The notes under the pieces are model-generated. The model had not been told where the DNA came from. It saw only the letters and a list, made by a program, of their open reading frames with translations, and made no database searches. 64,000 bases of DNA, taken from the NCBI RefSeq assembly GCF_018687555.1, contig NZ_CP061296.1, forward strand, positions 744,001 to 808,000, in the 5' to 3' direction. Below, piece after piece: positions 36,995 to 44,775 of this stretch (the stretch's first letter is position 1; each line of letters begins with the position of its first letter). The translations under genes and the position numbers were made by a program. This stretch comes from Polynucleobacter sp. MWH-P3-07-1 (GTDB taxonomy: Bacteria > Pseudomonadota > Gammaproteobacteria > Burkholderiales > Burkholderiaceae).

Positions 36995-38791
36995 ATGTCA
37001 AAGCAAAACATCACCGTTCCTGATATTGGCGATTATTCCGATGTCCCTGTTATTGAAGTCTTGGTCAAAGTGGGTGACGTAATTGAAAAAGAGCAGGCTC
37101 TCTTGGTGTTGGAGTCTGACAAAGCGACTATGGAAGTGCCTGCTGATCAGGCTGGCAAAATTCTGAGTCTTGCAGTGAAGGTCGGCGACAAAGTGAGCAA
37201 GGGCAGCGTCATTGCTGAAATCGAGGCAAGTGGGGCAGTCGCCCAAGTATCTTCTGCATCGCCCCCCGCGCCAACCCCAGCCACTCCAGCAAGTGCACCA
37301 GTTCCGCAGCAAGCACCACAGCCTGTTCCAGCGGCTGGCCAATACAGCGGTAAGGTGGATCATGAGTGTGAACTTCTGGTGTTAGGGGCAGGACCTGGTG
37401 GCTATAGTGCCGCCTTTCGTGCAGCCGACTTAGGTCTGAAAACCATCTTAGTAGAGCGTTATGCAACCCTCGGCGGTGTTTGCTTAAACGTGGGATGTAT
37501 TCCCTCGAAGGCGCTCTTACATACTGCTGCAGTAATGGATGAAGTAAAGACCATGGCAAAGCATGGCATTACCTTTGGCGAGCCCAAAATTGAAATTGAT
37601 CAGTTGAGGGCCTATAAAGATTCCGTGATTGGCAAGTTAACAGGTGGCTTAGCTGGTATGGCGAAGGCGCGTAAAGTGCAAGTCGTTCGTGGCTTAGGGC
37701 ATTTTTTAGATGCCAATCATGTCGAAGTGGATTTAACGGATGGTGCAGGCCAAGATCTCAATGGCAAAAAAGAAGTGATTCGTTTTCAGAAAGCCATCAT
37801 TGCAGCTGGCAGCCAACCCGTTAGCTTGCCTTTCTTGCCAGTGGATCCCCGAATCGTTGACAGCACAGGTGCTTTGTTGCTCAAGAGTGTGCCAAAACGC
37901 ATGTTGGTGATTGGCGGCGGCATTATTGGTCTTGAAATGGCGACGGTCTGCAGTACCTTGGGCTCCAAAATTGATATCGCAGAGATGATGGATGGCTTGA
38001 TGGCTGGCGCTGATCGCGATCTTGAAAAAGTGTGGGAGAAGTTCAACGCAGGGCGCTTTGAGAAGATTATGCTCAAAACGCGTGCCGCCAAAGCGGAAGT
38101 GAAGCCGGATGGTATTCAAGTGACATTCGAAGGCGAGAATGCACCAGCAGAGGCTCAGACATACGATTTGGTTTTAGTGGCCGTTGGACGCACTCCGAAT
38201 GGTAAGAAGATTGATGCTAGCGCGGCGGGAGTGCACGTTGATGAGCGAGGCTTCATCGCTGTCGATAAGCAAATGCGCACGAACGTAGCTAATATTTTTG
38301 CGATCGGCGATATCGTGGGTCAGCCGATGTTGGCTCACAAAGCTGTGCATGAGGGTCATGTTGCTGCTGAAGTGGCGGCTGGCCATAAATCCTATTTCGA
38401 TGCAAAACAAATCCCTTCAGTTGCCTATACCGATCCAGAAGTAGCTTGGGCCGGTTTGACCGAGGAGCAATGTAAAGCTCAAGGCATCGCCTATGAAAAA
38501 GGTTTATTCCCTTGGACGGCCAGTGGGCGAGCGATTGCTAATGGCCGTGATGAAGGTTTTACCAAGCTTTTGTTTGATGCCAGCACGCACCGCATTATTG
38601 GTGGCGGGATTGTGGGGACACATGCGGGTGATCTGATTGGTGAAGTTTGTCTCGCGATTGAGATGGGAGCCGATGCAGTGGATATTGGTAAAACCATTCA
38701 CCCCCATCCAACCTTGGGCGAGTCGGTTGGCTTGGCTGCGGAAGCTGCTGAGGGGCACTGCACTGACTTACCGCCGGTTAAGAAAAAGTAG
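36995..38791 (+). CDS. lpdA: dihydrolipoyl dehydrogenase with N-terminal lipoyl domain
   Basis: A 598-residue E3. An N-terminal lipoyl domain (about 3-77, ESDKATMEVP) and an Ala/Pro linker (about 85-120) precede the flavin enzyme: FAD-binding LLVLGAGPGGYSAAFRA (about 126), redox disulfide GGVCLNVGCIPSK (about 158-170), NAD loop VIGGGIIGLEMAT (about 305), and HPHPTLGES with the catalytic histidine (about 568-576). The lipoyl-E3 fusion is known in beta-proteobacteria and Neisseria. Its stop is only 2 bases from the convergent HicA-like gene. Confidence 0.97.
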   Translation: MSKQNITVPDIGDYSDVPVIEVLVKVGDVIEKEQALLVLESDKATMEVPADQAGKILSLAVKVGDKVSKGSVIAEIEASGAVAQVSSASPPAPTPATPASAPVPQQAPQPVPAAGQYSGKVDHECELLVLGAGPGGYSAAFRAADLGLKTILVERYATLGGVCLNVGCIPSKALLHTAAVMDEVKTMAKHGITFGEPKIEIDQLRAYKDSVIGKLTGGLAGMAKARKVQVVRGLGHFLDANHVEVDLTDGAGQDLNGKKEVIRFQKAIIAAGSQPVSLPFLPVDPRIVDSTGALLLKSVPKRMLVIGGGIIGLEMATVCSTLGSKIDIAEMMDGLMAGADRDLEKVWEKFNAGRFEKIMLKTRAAKAEVKPDGIQVTFEGENAPAEAQTYDLVLVAVGRTPNGKKIDASAAGVHVDERGFIAVDKQMRTNVANIFAIGDIVGQPMLAHKAVHEGHVAAEVAAGHKSYFDAKQIPSVAYTDPEVAWAGLTEEQCKAQGIAYEKGLFPWTASGRAIANGRDEGFTKLLFDASTHRIIGGGIVGTHAGDLIGEVCLAIEMGADAVDIGKTIHPHPTLGESVGLAAEAAEGHCTDLPPVKKK

Positions 38792-38793
38792 AG

Positions 38794-39042
38794 CTATTCA
38801 GCTTCTTCTTCTGGCTCTTTAAAGTGTTCTGGTAGGCCGGCTAACATGAGCAATATGTTAGCCGCTTTAAAGGTGCGAACTTTGCTATCAACCGGAATGT
38901 AAATGGTAGTGATAGGGGAGTACCAGAGATCATGATTTCCTCGGTGTCCAGGCCTGACAAATTGGCAACCAGCAGCCTTCAGTAATTCAATAATCTGCTG
39001 AGTATTCGACGCTCCCATGGATTGGGTATATACAGTAGCCAT
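38794..39042 (-). CDS. hicA: HicA-family toxin (YcfA-like mRNA interferase)
   Basis: An 82-residue protein with the double-stranded-RNA-binding-like HicA fold: helix SNTQQIIELLKAAGCQFVRP, then GNHDLWYSP with the conserved histidine (about residue 37, the catalytic H of HicA toxins), the strand IYIPV and the C-terminal helix KAANILLMLAGL. HicA toxins cleave mRNA when not bound by HicB. The N-terminal extension (about 12 residues) and the acidic tail EPEEEAE are unusual. It begins one base after the stop of the DUF1902 gene, its likely antitoxin. Confidence 0.8.
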   Translation of the reverse strand: MATVYTQSMGASNTQQIIELLKAAGCQFVRPGHRGNHDLWYSPITTIYIPVDSKVRTFKAANILLMLAGLPEHFKEPEEEAE

Positions 39043-39043
39043 A

Positions 39044-39280
39044 TTATTCGCTCATTGCTTGGGTTTTGACGTACTTGCGAGCGATAATTTCAATGATAAT
39101 TTCTTCATCAGTTTTGCGCTCATTCAGAAGTAGTAACTCAGGTACCATCGATTGCAATTTAGTGGAAAGTGTTTCGATACTTTCTGCTTCGGCAATAAAG
39201 CCGGGGATATCGTTTGAAGAGGCAATCCAAACGTTTTCTTCATAGTCCCACTCTGCATAAACGAAGAGGATGTGCTTCAT
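39044..39280 (-). CDS. DUF1902 / HicB-like antitoxin
   Basis: A 78-residue acidic protein matching the DUF1902 pattern: Y-A-E-W-D-x-E-x-x-V-W-x-A-S-S-N-D-I-P-G (about 8-27), A-E-A-E-S-I-E-T-L (about 30-38) and V-P-E-L-L-L-L-N (about 46-53). This is the HicB partial RNase-H-like fold that plugs HicA; the Arc- or Xre-type DNA-binding tail of long HicB proteins is absent, so autoregulation would need another protein. The order is antitoxin before toxin. ATG 39280; a small unknown gene ends 6 bases upstream. Confidence 0.75.
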   Translation of the reverse strand: MKHILFVYAEWDYEENVWIASSNDIPGFIAEAESIETLSTKLQSMVPELLLLNERKTDEEIIIEIIARKYVKTQAMSE

Positions 39281-39286
39281 AGAGAC

Positions 39287-39487
39287 CTATAGTGGTTTAA
39301 TTTTGACAGTTTCACTCATCACTTTATTATTCTCAATCATGAGTTCATTATGTTTCAGCATGGCGTTATAGCGAGCAAGACTTTGTGCTCGTTCTTTGGC
39401 AAAAGCTCCATAGCTTAACTTACCAATGTAGAGTTTCTGAATAGCATCCTCAAAGTTCTGATGCATTTCGTTTGCTGCTGTGACCAT
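39287..39487 (-). CDS. small hypothetical protein upstream of the toxin-antitoxin pair
   Basis: A 66-residue, mostly helical protein from ATG 39487; a TTG at 39517 would extend it by ten residues. No recognisable domain; the central stretch KLYIGKLSYGAFAKERAQSLARY is basic and could bind nucleic acid, but this is speculation. It precedes the DUF1902 antitoxin by 6 bases, so it appears to be the first gene of a three-gene operon. AT-rich like its surroundings. Confidence 0.5.
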   Translation of the reverse strand: MVTAANEMHQNFEDAIQKLYIGKLSYGAFAKERAQSLARYNAMLKHNELMIENNKVMSETVKIKPL

Positions 39488-39517
39488 CAGCGGAGTAGAG
39501 TGCTCTTCACATTTCAA

Positions 39518-39778
39518 TATATGACGATGGAGAGCCCTCTTTTTTGTCAGAGAAACGATGGTTGTCGTTATTCATATAAAGGGGCTACAAATCACAAAAA
39601 TAGGGGGTTTATTGATCTTTATTCGCTCAGGCATGGTTGGAATCTAAGCATTTTTAGCGATTATGTCAGATTTTTACTTACAAAAAGTACATAAGTTGTC
39701 TTATTTAGCTTTTTACTCAAACTGACAAACTACGCATCCGGAATTCTTTTTTATTCCCAAACCGAATCGAGGCCATAA
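39518..39778. other. AT-rich intergenic region upstream of flhD
   Basis: A 261-base gap between the divergent toxin-antitoxin operon and flhDC. It is strikingly AT-rich with several A and T tracts. I see no clear sigma70 hexamer pair with proper spacing and no open frame worth calling; the only good element is the flhD ribosome site GAGG (39769-39772). Such a long leader is typical for flhDC, which is normally a hub for many regulators. Confidence 0.5.
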
Positions 39779-40102
39779 ATGCAACTAATTGATAAAGCAC
39801 AAGAAGTCCTTCTCCAGGAAATTCGAGACGCCAATCTTAATTATTTAATGCTGGCTCAGCAGATGATTCGGGATGATAGGGCGCATGCCATTTTTCGCTT
39901 AGGCCTCAGTGCAGACTTGCTAGGCACCTTAAGTAATGCCCAAATTATTAAATTAGCCAGCGCAAATATGATGTTGACTCGCTTCCGCTTTGATGACGCT
40001 GTGATGTTGGGTATGTTGACAAGCAATCAAAAGGGGCAATCCCAAGCAATTGCGCATAGCTCAATTTTGATGGCTGGGCAGCAAGTCGAAGCCATTTCTT
40101 AA
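39779..40102 (+). CDS. flhD: flagellar transcriptional regulator FlhD
   Basis: A 107-residue protein recognisable as FlhD: EIRDANLNYLMLAQQMIRDDRAHAIFRLGLSADLLGTL (about 12-50), SNAQIIKLASANMMLTRFRF (about 51-70). With FlhC it forms the FlhD4C2 complex that activates class II flagellar promoters. ATG 39779 has a GAGG site six bases upstream. flhC follows after 25 bases. No flagellar, motor or chemotaxis gene is in the window, unlike the flhDC-motAB-che arrangement of many Burkholderiales. Confidence 0.9.
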   Translation: MQLIDKAQEVLLQEIRDANLNYLMLAQQMIRDDRAHAIFRLGLSADLLGTLSNAQIIKLASANMMLTRFRFDDAVMLGMLTSNQKGQSQAIAHSSILMAGQQVEAIS

Positions 40103-40127
40103 TTTATTATTAGCCAGGGCGAATCGC

Positions 40128-40691
40128 ATGAAGGTCAAAAGTATTGTTGATGAATCAGCACAATTACAACTGGCTATCGAGCTCATAAAGTTAGGTGCCC
40201 GTTTGCAGTTATTGGAGTCGCAAACGGATTTATCTCGCGAGCGCTTAACTAAGCTATATAAAGAGATGCGTGGTTTTTCCCCTCCTAAAGGGATGTTGCC
40301 TTTTTCTACAGATTGGTTTTTAACCTGGCAACCCAATATTCATTCTTCATTATTTTTGAATATCTATAATTTTTTAAAAGAGCACGCAGGCTTAACAGGC
40401 ATTCAAGCATTGATTAAGTCCTATCAACTCTATTTAGAGCAATATCACAGTATTGAGCAGACCGATGACCATCCTGCAAGCGATGAGCCTGTATTAAGTT
40501 TGATTCGTGCATGGACCTTAGTGCGATTTACAGATCAGAAATTGCTAAAAACTGAATCATGTTCTTGCTGTAAAGGTAAATTTATAGTTGATGTGTATGA
40601 CTTAAATGAAGACTATCTGTGTAATCTTTGCCATGTTCCATCAAGGGCTGGAAAGTATCAAAAGAACAAAAAAGAATTATTAGCAGCCTAA
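40128..40691 (+). CDS. flhC: flagellar transcriptional regulator FlhC
   Basis: A 187-residue FlhC. The family zinc site is intact as CSCC (about 147-150) and CNLC (about 167-170), with the neighbourhood LVRFTDQKLLKTESCSCC. The N-terminal half has QLAIELIKLGARLQLLESQTDLSRERLTKLYKEMRG, the DNA-binding helices. Length compares well with 192 in Escherichia coli. The gene is markedly AT-rich. Its 3' end and stop are duplicated as an 11-base direct repeat (40679-40689 and 40692-40702). Confidence 0.92.
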   Translation: MKVKSIVDESAQLQLAIELIKLGARLQLLESQTDLSRERLTKLYKEMRGFSPPKGMLPFSTDWFLTWQPNIHSSLFLNIYNFLKEHAGLTGIQALIKSYQLYLEQYHSIEQTDDHPASDEPVLSLIRAWTLVRFTDQKLLKTESCSCCKGKFIVDVYDLNEDYLCNLCHVPSRAGKYQKNKKELLAA

Positions 40692-40706
40692 ATTAGCAGC
40701 CTTGCA

Positions 40707-41030
40707 ATGAAAAACTATGGCTATTGTTTGCTTTTTATAAGCCTGCTGGCAAACGCATCTCAGATGGATGATCTGCTGGGACGAGGTTTTAGCACATCGG
40801 ATGTATGTAGCCCAATCAATACCTCTGACCCAACAATTTTTCTGAATCGACTCTCAACAGAATCAATCCGGATTGCTAAGGCCCAGCAAGCATGGCAAGC
40901 CAAGGCTTATCAATCAACCGGTCAAGCACAACAGTATGCCCAAGAGCAAGTTACTGAGGCATCAAAGTCATTGCGTTACATCGATAATCTTAAAACTTTT
41001 TTTAATAGTAATTGTTTACGAAAACATTAG
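40707..41030 (+). CDS. small exported hypothetical protein
   Basis: A 107-residue protein with a probable short signal peptide (about 1-18, YGYCLLFISLLANAS). The mature part is polar, glutamine- and alanine-rich and likely helical (RIAKAQQAWQAKAYQ, AQQYAQEQVTEASKSLRY), with two cysteines (DVCSP near 37 and NSNCLRK near the end) that could form a disulfide. No family recognised. It follows flhC by 15 bases on the same strand and may be read with flhDC. Confidence 0.55.
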   Translation: MKNYGYCLLFISLLANASQMDDLLGRGFSTSDVCSPINTSDPTIFLNRLSTESIRIAKAQQAWQAKAYQSTGQAQQYAQEQVTEASKSLRYIDNLKTFFNSNCLRKH

Positions 41031-41077
41031 AGAATTACAATCTTAGTAGGTTGTATCTGATCGGTTTTTAGTCGATG

Positions 41078-41626
41078 CTATTTCTTGGTTTTACTTGCTT
41101 TATGAACTTCCGTCATAACGGACTCGGATGCTTTGCTTAAATTGTTTTGCGCAAGCTCTACGGCATGCTTCACCGCTTTTTGACTTGTCTCGTAAACCGT
41201 ATTAGCAGAGGCAATGGCTTGTTTCATTGCTTGAACTGCAGCTTCTGATCCTGCAGGTGCATTTTTTGTCCAGCCCTCAACTAAAGCATTGATTTTTTGT
41301 TGACTAGCCTGAAATTCTTTTTCGGCAGACTGAGTAAATGAAGCTTGGGTCTCATGGGCTAATTCATAGAGGTGACGGCTATAAGCCATCATTTTTTCAG
41401 CCATTGGCTTCACAGCTTCAGCTTGGTGAGTGAGTAGTTGTTGGATATCTTTAATTTCCATCGCTTTTTTGGCATTGCTCATGCTGTCGCTCAAACTTTG
41501 TTTGGCAATATGCATATTGAGCTCCACTAATTTCTCAATACTTTGAAGGGCTTGATTGGTCAGGCCACTGAGGGTCTCTAAGTTGGCTTTTTGGGCGGCT
41601 GCCATTTGTTCTGGTGTTAAGTTCAT
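41078..41626 (-). CDS. phaP: phasin family protein
   Basis: A 182-residue, alpha-helical, alanine/lysine/glutamine-rich protein with the phasin pattern MNLTPEQMAAAQKANLETLSGLTNQALQSIEKLVELNM (about 1-38) and QAMKQAIASANTVYETSQKAVKHAVELAQNNL (about 140-172). Phasins coat polyhydroxyalkanoate granules. ATG 41626 is chosen over an earlier in-frame ATG at 41653 because AAAGGGA sits seven bases before it. No pha synthesis gene is adjacent, though a 3-hydroxybutyryl-CoA dehydrogenase is at 52208. An 8-base-arm inverted repeat lies about 100 bases upstream. Confidence 0.9.
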   Translation of the reverse strand: MNLTPEQMAAAQKANLETLSGLTNQALQSIEKLVELNMHIAKQSLSDSMSNAKKAMEIKDIQQLLTHQAEAVKPMAEKMMAYSRHLYELAHETQASFTQSAEKEFQASQQKINALVEGWTKNAPAGSEAAVQAMKQAIASANTVYETSQKAVKHAVELAQNNLSKASESVMTEVHKASKTKK

Positions 41627-41715
41627 TTCAATCCCTTTCATTGGATCTTGCAAGGATGACTATGCGTCGATTATTTAAATAAATCAATTGGGTGAAGATC
41701 CTATCCATTTATGAT

Positions 41716-41746
41716 GCAATGCAATATTTGTTTGTGAATGCATTGC
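41716..41746. promoter_or_regulatory. inverted repeat upstream of the phasin gene
   Basis: GCAATGCA (41716-41723) and TGCATTGC (41739-41746) are perfect inverted arms separated by 15 bases, in the divergent gap between phaP and the EamA gene. The TGC/GCA core is reminiscent of PhaR-type operators, but no PhaR gene is in the window, so this is suggestive only. Confidence 0.35.
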
Positions 41747-41826
41747 TCATGGGGTTCTGATATTAAATCAGCCTAAAATTGACACTAATTTCTAATTAAC
41801 CATTACTTCCCATCTTTTAGGCCGGC

Positions 41827-42714
41827 ATGGATTTCAAGCTCGATAGAGTCATAGCACCTGTTTTTGTCTTTCTCTGGAGTACCGGTTTCATCATTGCCAA
41901 ACTAGCAATGCCATATGTGGAGCCAGCCACTTTTTTGTTTTGGCGTTTCTGCGGTGTTTTGCTTGTCATGGCGCTATTAAATTGCGTTTGGAGAATAGTT
42001 TGGCCTAGCAAAGAGCAAATCAAGCATATTGCAATTGCAGGAGCTTTTTTACAGTTCGGCTATGTATTCGGGGTTTGGTCTGCGGTCAGATTGGGTATGG
42101 GCGCAGGTCTGGTTTCGATCATGGTGGGTCTGCAACCCATTCTCACGGCATGGTTTGCCTCTTGGGTTTCAGAAAAGGTTCATCCAAAGCAATGGATCGG
42201 TCTTGTATTTGGTTTTTCGGGGGTGGCCTTAGTTGTTGCTGAAAAGATCGGCTTTGCTCATATTCCATTTGCAAGCTATCTCTTTGCTTTAGCTGCCCTG
42301 TTTTCAATCACCTTTGGTACTTTGTATCAGAAGAAGCATTGTCCAGTCTTTGATTTGCGGGCTGGATCAGCCATTCAGTTTGGAATCTCTGCCTTTCTAG
42401 CATTTTGGGTCATGTATTTCTTTGAGTCTTCTCAGATGGTTTGGAATTTTTCGGTTATCGCAGCCTTATTTTGGGCCGTTATTCCACTCTCGATTGGATC
42501 CATTAGTTTGTTATTTATGATGATTCGTAAGGGCGCTGCAACCAAAGTGACCAGTCTTCTATATCTGACCCCACCAACAACTGCAGCGATTGCTTGGCTC
42601 ATGTTTGATGAGCCATTTAATGTCTTGATGATCTTAGGACTTGCTTTGACAATGACAGGTGTTCTTCTGGTCAATAGCGGTAAAGCAAACGTAGTCCCAT
42701 CTGTCGCAGAATAG
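41827..42714 (+). CDS. EamA/DMT-family transporter
   Basis: A 295-residue inner-membrane protein with ten hydrophobic helices arranged as two EamA repeats: repeat 1 about 8-140 (FLWSTGFIIAKLAMPYVEPATFLFWRF) and repeat 2 about 150-285 (the closing LTPPTTAAIAWLMFDEPFNVLMILGLALTMTGVLLV). Proteins of this drug/metabolite transporter group export amino acids or other metabolites; the substrate is not predictable. Stands alone between the divergent phasin and pbpG genes. Confidence 0.88.
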   Translation: MDFKLDRVIAPVFVFLWSTGFIIAKLAMPYVEPATFLFWRFCGVLLVMALLNCVWRIVWPSKEQIKHIAIAGAFLQFGYVFGVWSAVRLGMGAGLVSIMVGLQPILTAWFASWVSEKVHPKQWIGLVFGFSGVALVVAEKIGFAHIPFASYLFALAALFSITFGTLYQKKHCPVFDLRAGSAIQFGISAFLAFWVMYFFESSQMVWNFSVIAALFWAVIPLSIGSISLLFMMIRKGAATKVTSLLYLTPPTTAAIAWLMFDEPFNVLMILGLALTMTGVLLVNSGKANVVPSVAE

Positions 42715-42787
42715 GGCGCAAAAAGTCGAGTTTGGTTGACAGTTTCTTTATCATCATGGTTGTTGACAGTTTAGGAAGGTATTTGGG

Positions 42788-43864
42788 ATGCATTTGAATC
42801 AATTTTGGCGAGTGTGCTTGAGCAGCCTGTTTTTGGCTGTCATCACTTGCCATGCGCAAACCGCATCAACGTCTGCTTCTGATAAAAAATCCAAACTGAA
42901 GACCAAAACAGTGTCGGCGGCTAGTAGCAAAAATAGTAATCCAGCCCCAACTGCGCCTACAGCCAATGCGAATAAAACTTCTACAAAAACTGCCAAGAAA
43001 CCTAGGGGCGTTAGGGTAACTGTCACCCGCAATACGGCCCCAGTAGTAGAGGCCAGACCCTCATTTGCTACTGCGATGGGTTTGCGAGGTCAGCGCGATG
43101 AACTCAGTCTAAAGTCTAGCGTGGCGATCGTCGTCAATCAAAATACGAAGGAAGTGTATTTCGAGAAGAATCCCAATGTGAGCTTACCAATTGCTTCGAT
43201 CACTAAGCTGATGACAGCGATGGTGGTATTGGACTCCCAGCTACCATTAGATGAAAACTTAACCATTAATGCTGACGATGCTTATATTTATAGACATTCC
43301 CGCTTGGCTGAAGGCACCGTTTTGAGTCGTGAAGATGCCTTGCATCTGGCCTTAATGTCCTCCGAGAACCGCGCTGCTTACACCTTGGGTCGCAATTATC
43401 CAGGCGGTATCCCAGCTTTTGTTGATGCCATGAATCGCAAAGCCAAAGAGATTGGGATGGAGCATTCGCACTATGCAGATCCAACCGGCTTGCTTAGTGA
43501 GAATGTGTCTTCTGCCGAGGATTTGGTTCGGATGCTCAATGCGGCTTACCAATACAAAATAATTCGTGAGTTCTCCACCTGGCCTGACTTAACGATGACG
43601 ATTCGTAATCGGCCGCAAAAATTCTTGAACACCAATCGCTTGGTACGCTCTGGAGATATGGATATTGGTTTACAGAAAACCGGCTTCATTAATGCTGCGG
43701 GAAAATGTTTAGTCATGCAGGCTCGCGTCAATAACACTCCGTTATTGCTGGTGTTCTTAGATTCCGTCGGGGCTCAGTCCCGCTTTGCTGATGCAGTGCG
43801 GGTGCGTGATTGGTACTCTCATATCCCTCCTGGCGAGGTACAGCCAATTCGTCGCTTAATGTGA
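42788..43864 (+). CDS. pbpG: D-alanyl-D-alanine endopeptidase / carboxypeptidase (PBP7-like, S11)
   Basis: A 358-residue exported low-molecular-weight penicillin-binding protein. After a signal peptide (about 1-22, VCLSSLFLAVITCHAQ) there is a disordered Ser/Lys/Thr/Ala-rich linker to about residue 90, then the peptidase with SxxK as SITK (about 137-140), SEN in MSSENRAA (about 195) and KTG in LQKTGFIN (about 298). It trims or cuts peptidoglycan cross-links. The GTTGACAGTTT element repeats twice in its upstream region (42735 and 42762). Its stop is 3 bases from the convergent iclR gene. Confidence 0.92.
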   Translation: MHLNQFWRVCLSSLFLAVITCHAQTASTSASDKKSKLKTKTVSAASSKNSNPAPTAPTANANKTSTKTAKKPRGVRVTVTRNTAPVVEARPSFATAMGLRGQRDELSLKSSVAIVVNQNTKEVYFEKNPNVSLPIASITKLMTAMVVLDSQLPLDENLTINADDAYIYRHSRLAEGTVLSREDALHLALMSSENRAAYTLGRNYPGGIPAFVDAMNRKAKEIGMEHSHYADPTGLLSENVSSAEDLVRMLNAAYQYKIIREFSTWPDLTMTIRNRPQKFLNTNRLVRSGDMDIGLQKTGFINAAGKCLVMQARVNNTPLLLVFLDSVGAQSRFADAVRVRDWYSHIPPGEVQPIRRLM

Positions 43865-43867
43865 GAC

Positions 43868-44680
43868 CTAAGCTTCTTTGCTTGCGCCTTTAAAGCCGAT
43901 CCCTTTTGAGATTTGTAGGGCCGTTTCTTGAAGCGCCTTAAGCCAGTCGGGTTGTATCCGATCAGTAGGCGCACTTAAAGATAGTCCGGCCACCAGTTTG
44001 CCTGTGTCATCAACAATTGCTGCTGCGACACAACTCACACCCAGTTCTAACTCTTCATTGTCTTTGGCGCTGCCCAGATCGCGCACACGAGTGAGTTCTG
44101 TCTCGAGGGTCTTTAGATCAGTGATGCTGTTTTTAGTATGACCCGATAAACCAGTTCGAGTGACATAGGCTCTGACTTGGCTGGGATCATCATGCGATAG
44201 AAAGAGTTTGCCAACCGAGGTGAGGTGTAGCGGAGCACGACCGCCAATCGCTCGTACGACTTGCATACCCGAACGCTCGCTATAGGCACGATCGACATAG
44301 ACGATTTCATCGCCTTGACGAACAGATAAATTGATGGTTTCGCCAGTCAGTTTATGTAATGCTCGCATCGGTCCTTGAGCTGCTTCCCGGACTGAGAGTC
44401 GCGCTTTAACCAGGTTACCGAGCTCCAATAAACGCAGACCCAGCCGATACGTCCCGCCATCGCCCCGTTCAACTAGTCGACAGGCAACCATATCATTCAG
44501 GATGCGATGCGCAGTAGAGGGGTGTAAGGCGGTTTTTTCTGCCAGTGCTTTGAGGCTGCTGGATTCTTCGTGCTCAGCTAAGGCATCGAGCAGGTTCATC
44601 ATGCGTTCTACTACTTGGATCGCCGTTTTACCGACTTCACCAGTTTTCTTGGCGTCCGCTATAGTCTTTTTGGTATCCAT
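43868..44680 (-). CDS. IclR-family transcriptional regulator
   Basis: A 270-residue regulator with an N-terminal winged helix (about 20-80; QVVERMMNLLDALAEHEESSSLKALAEKTALHPSTAHRILNDM) and a C-terminal effector-binding domain (about 95-255; LGLRLLELGN, YVDRAYSERSGMQVVRAIGGRAPLHLTSVGKLFL, CVAAAIVDDTGK). IclR proteins usually control catabolic or glyoxylate genes; the target here is not deducible because the neighbours are unrelated. ATG 44680 is preferred over an in-frame TTG at 44707. Confidence 0.9.
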   Translation of the reverse strand: MDTKKTIADAKKTGEVGKTAIQVVERMMNLLDALAEHEESSSLKALAEKTALHPSTAHRILNDMVACRLVERGDGGTYRLGLRLLELGNLVKARLSVREAAQGPMRALHKLTGETINLSVRQGDEIVYVDRAYSERSGMQVVRAIGGRAPLHLTSVGKLFLSHDDPSQVRAYVTRTGLSGHTKNSITDLKTLETELTRVRDLGSAKDNEELELGVSCVAAAIVDDTGKLVAGLSLSAPTDRIQPDWLKALQETALQISKGIGFKGASKEA

Positions 44681-44775
44681 GTTGCAATTGTAGCGATTCT
44701 CAATCAAATTGCATATTATGAAATATTCATGACAAATCCCTCATGTACGAGGGAAAAAGAGGCCACCAGCAGGGG

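Noticed and set aside
39461..39694. Plus-strand open frame opposite the small gene and into the flhD leader
   Set aside because: No family likeness, no ribosome site, and it overlaps the better-supported minus-strand gene; AT-rich DNA gives such frames by chance.
38794..41626. Integrase, insertion sequence or attachment repeats at the ends of the AT-rich patch
   Set aside because: None were seen on either strand; the only repeat is the short one at the flhC end.
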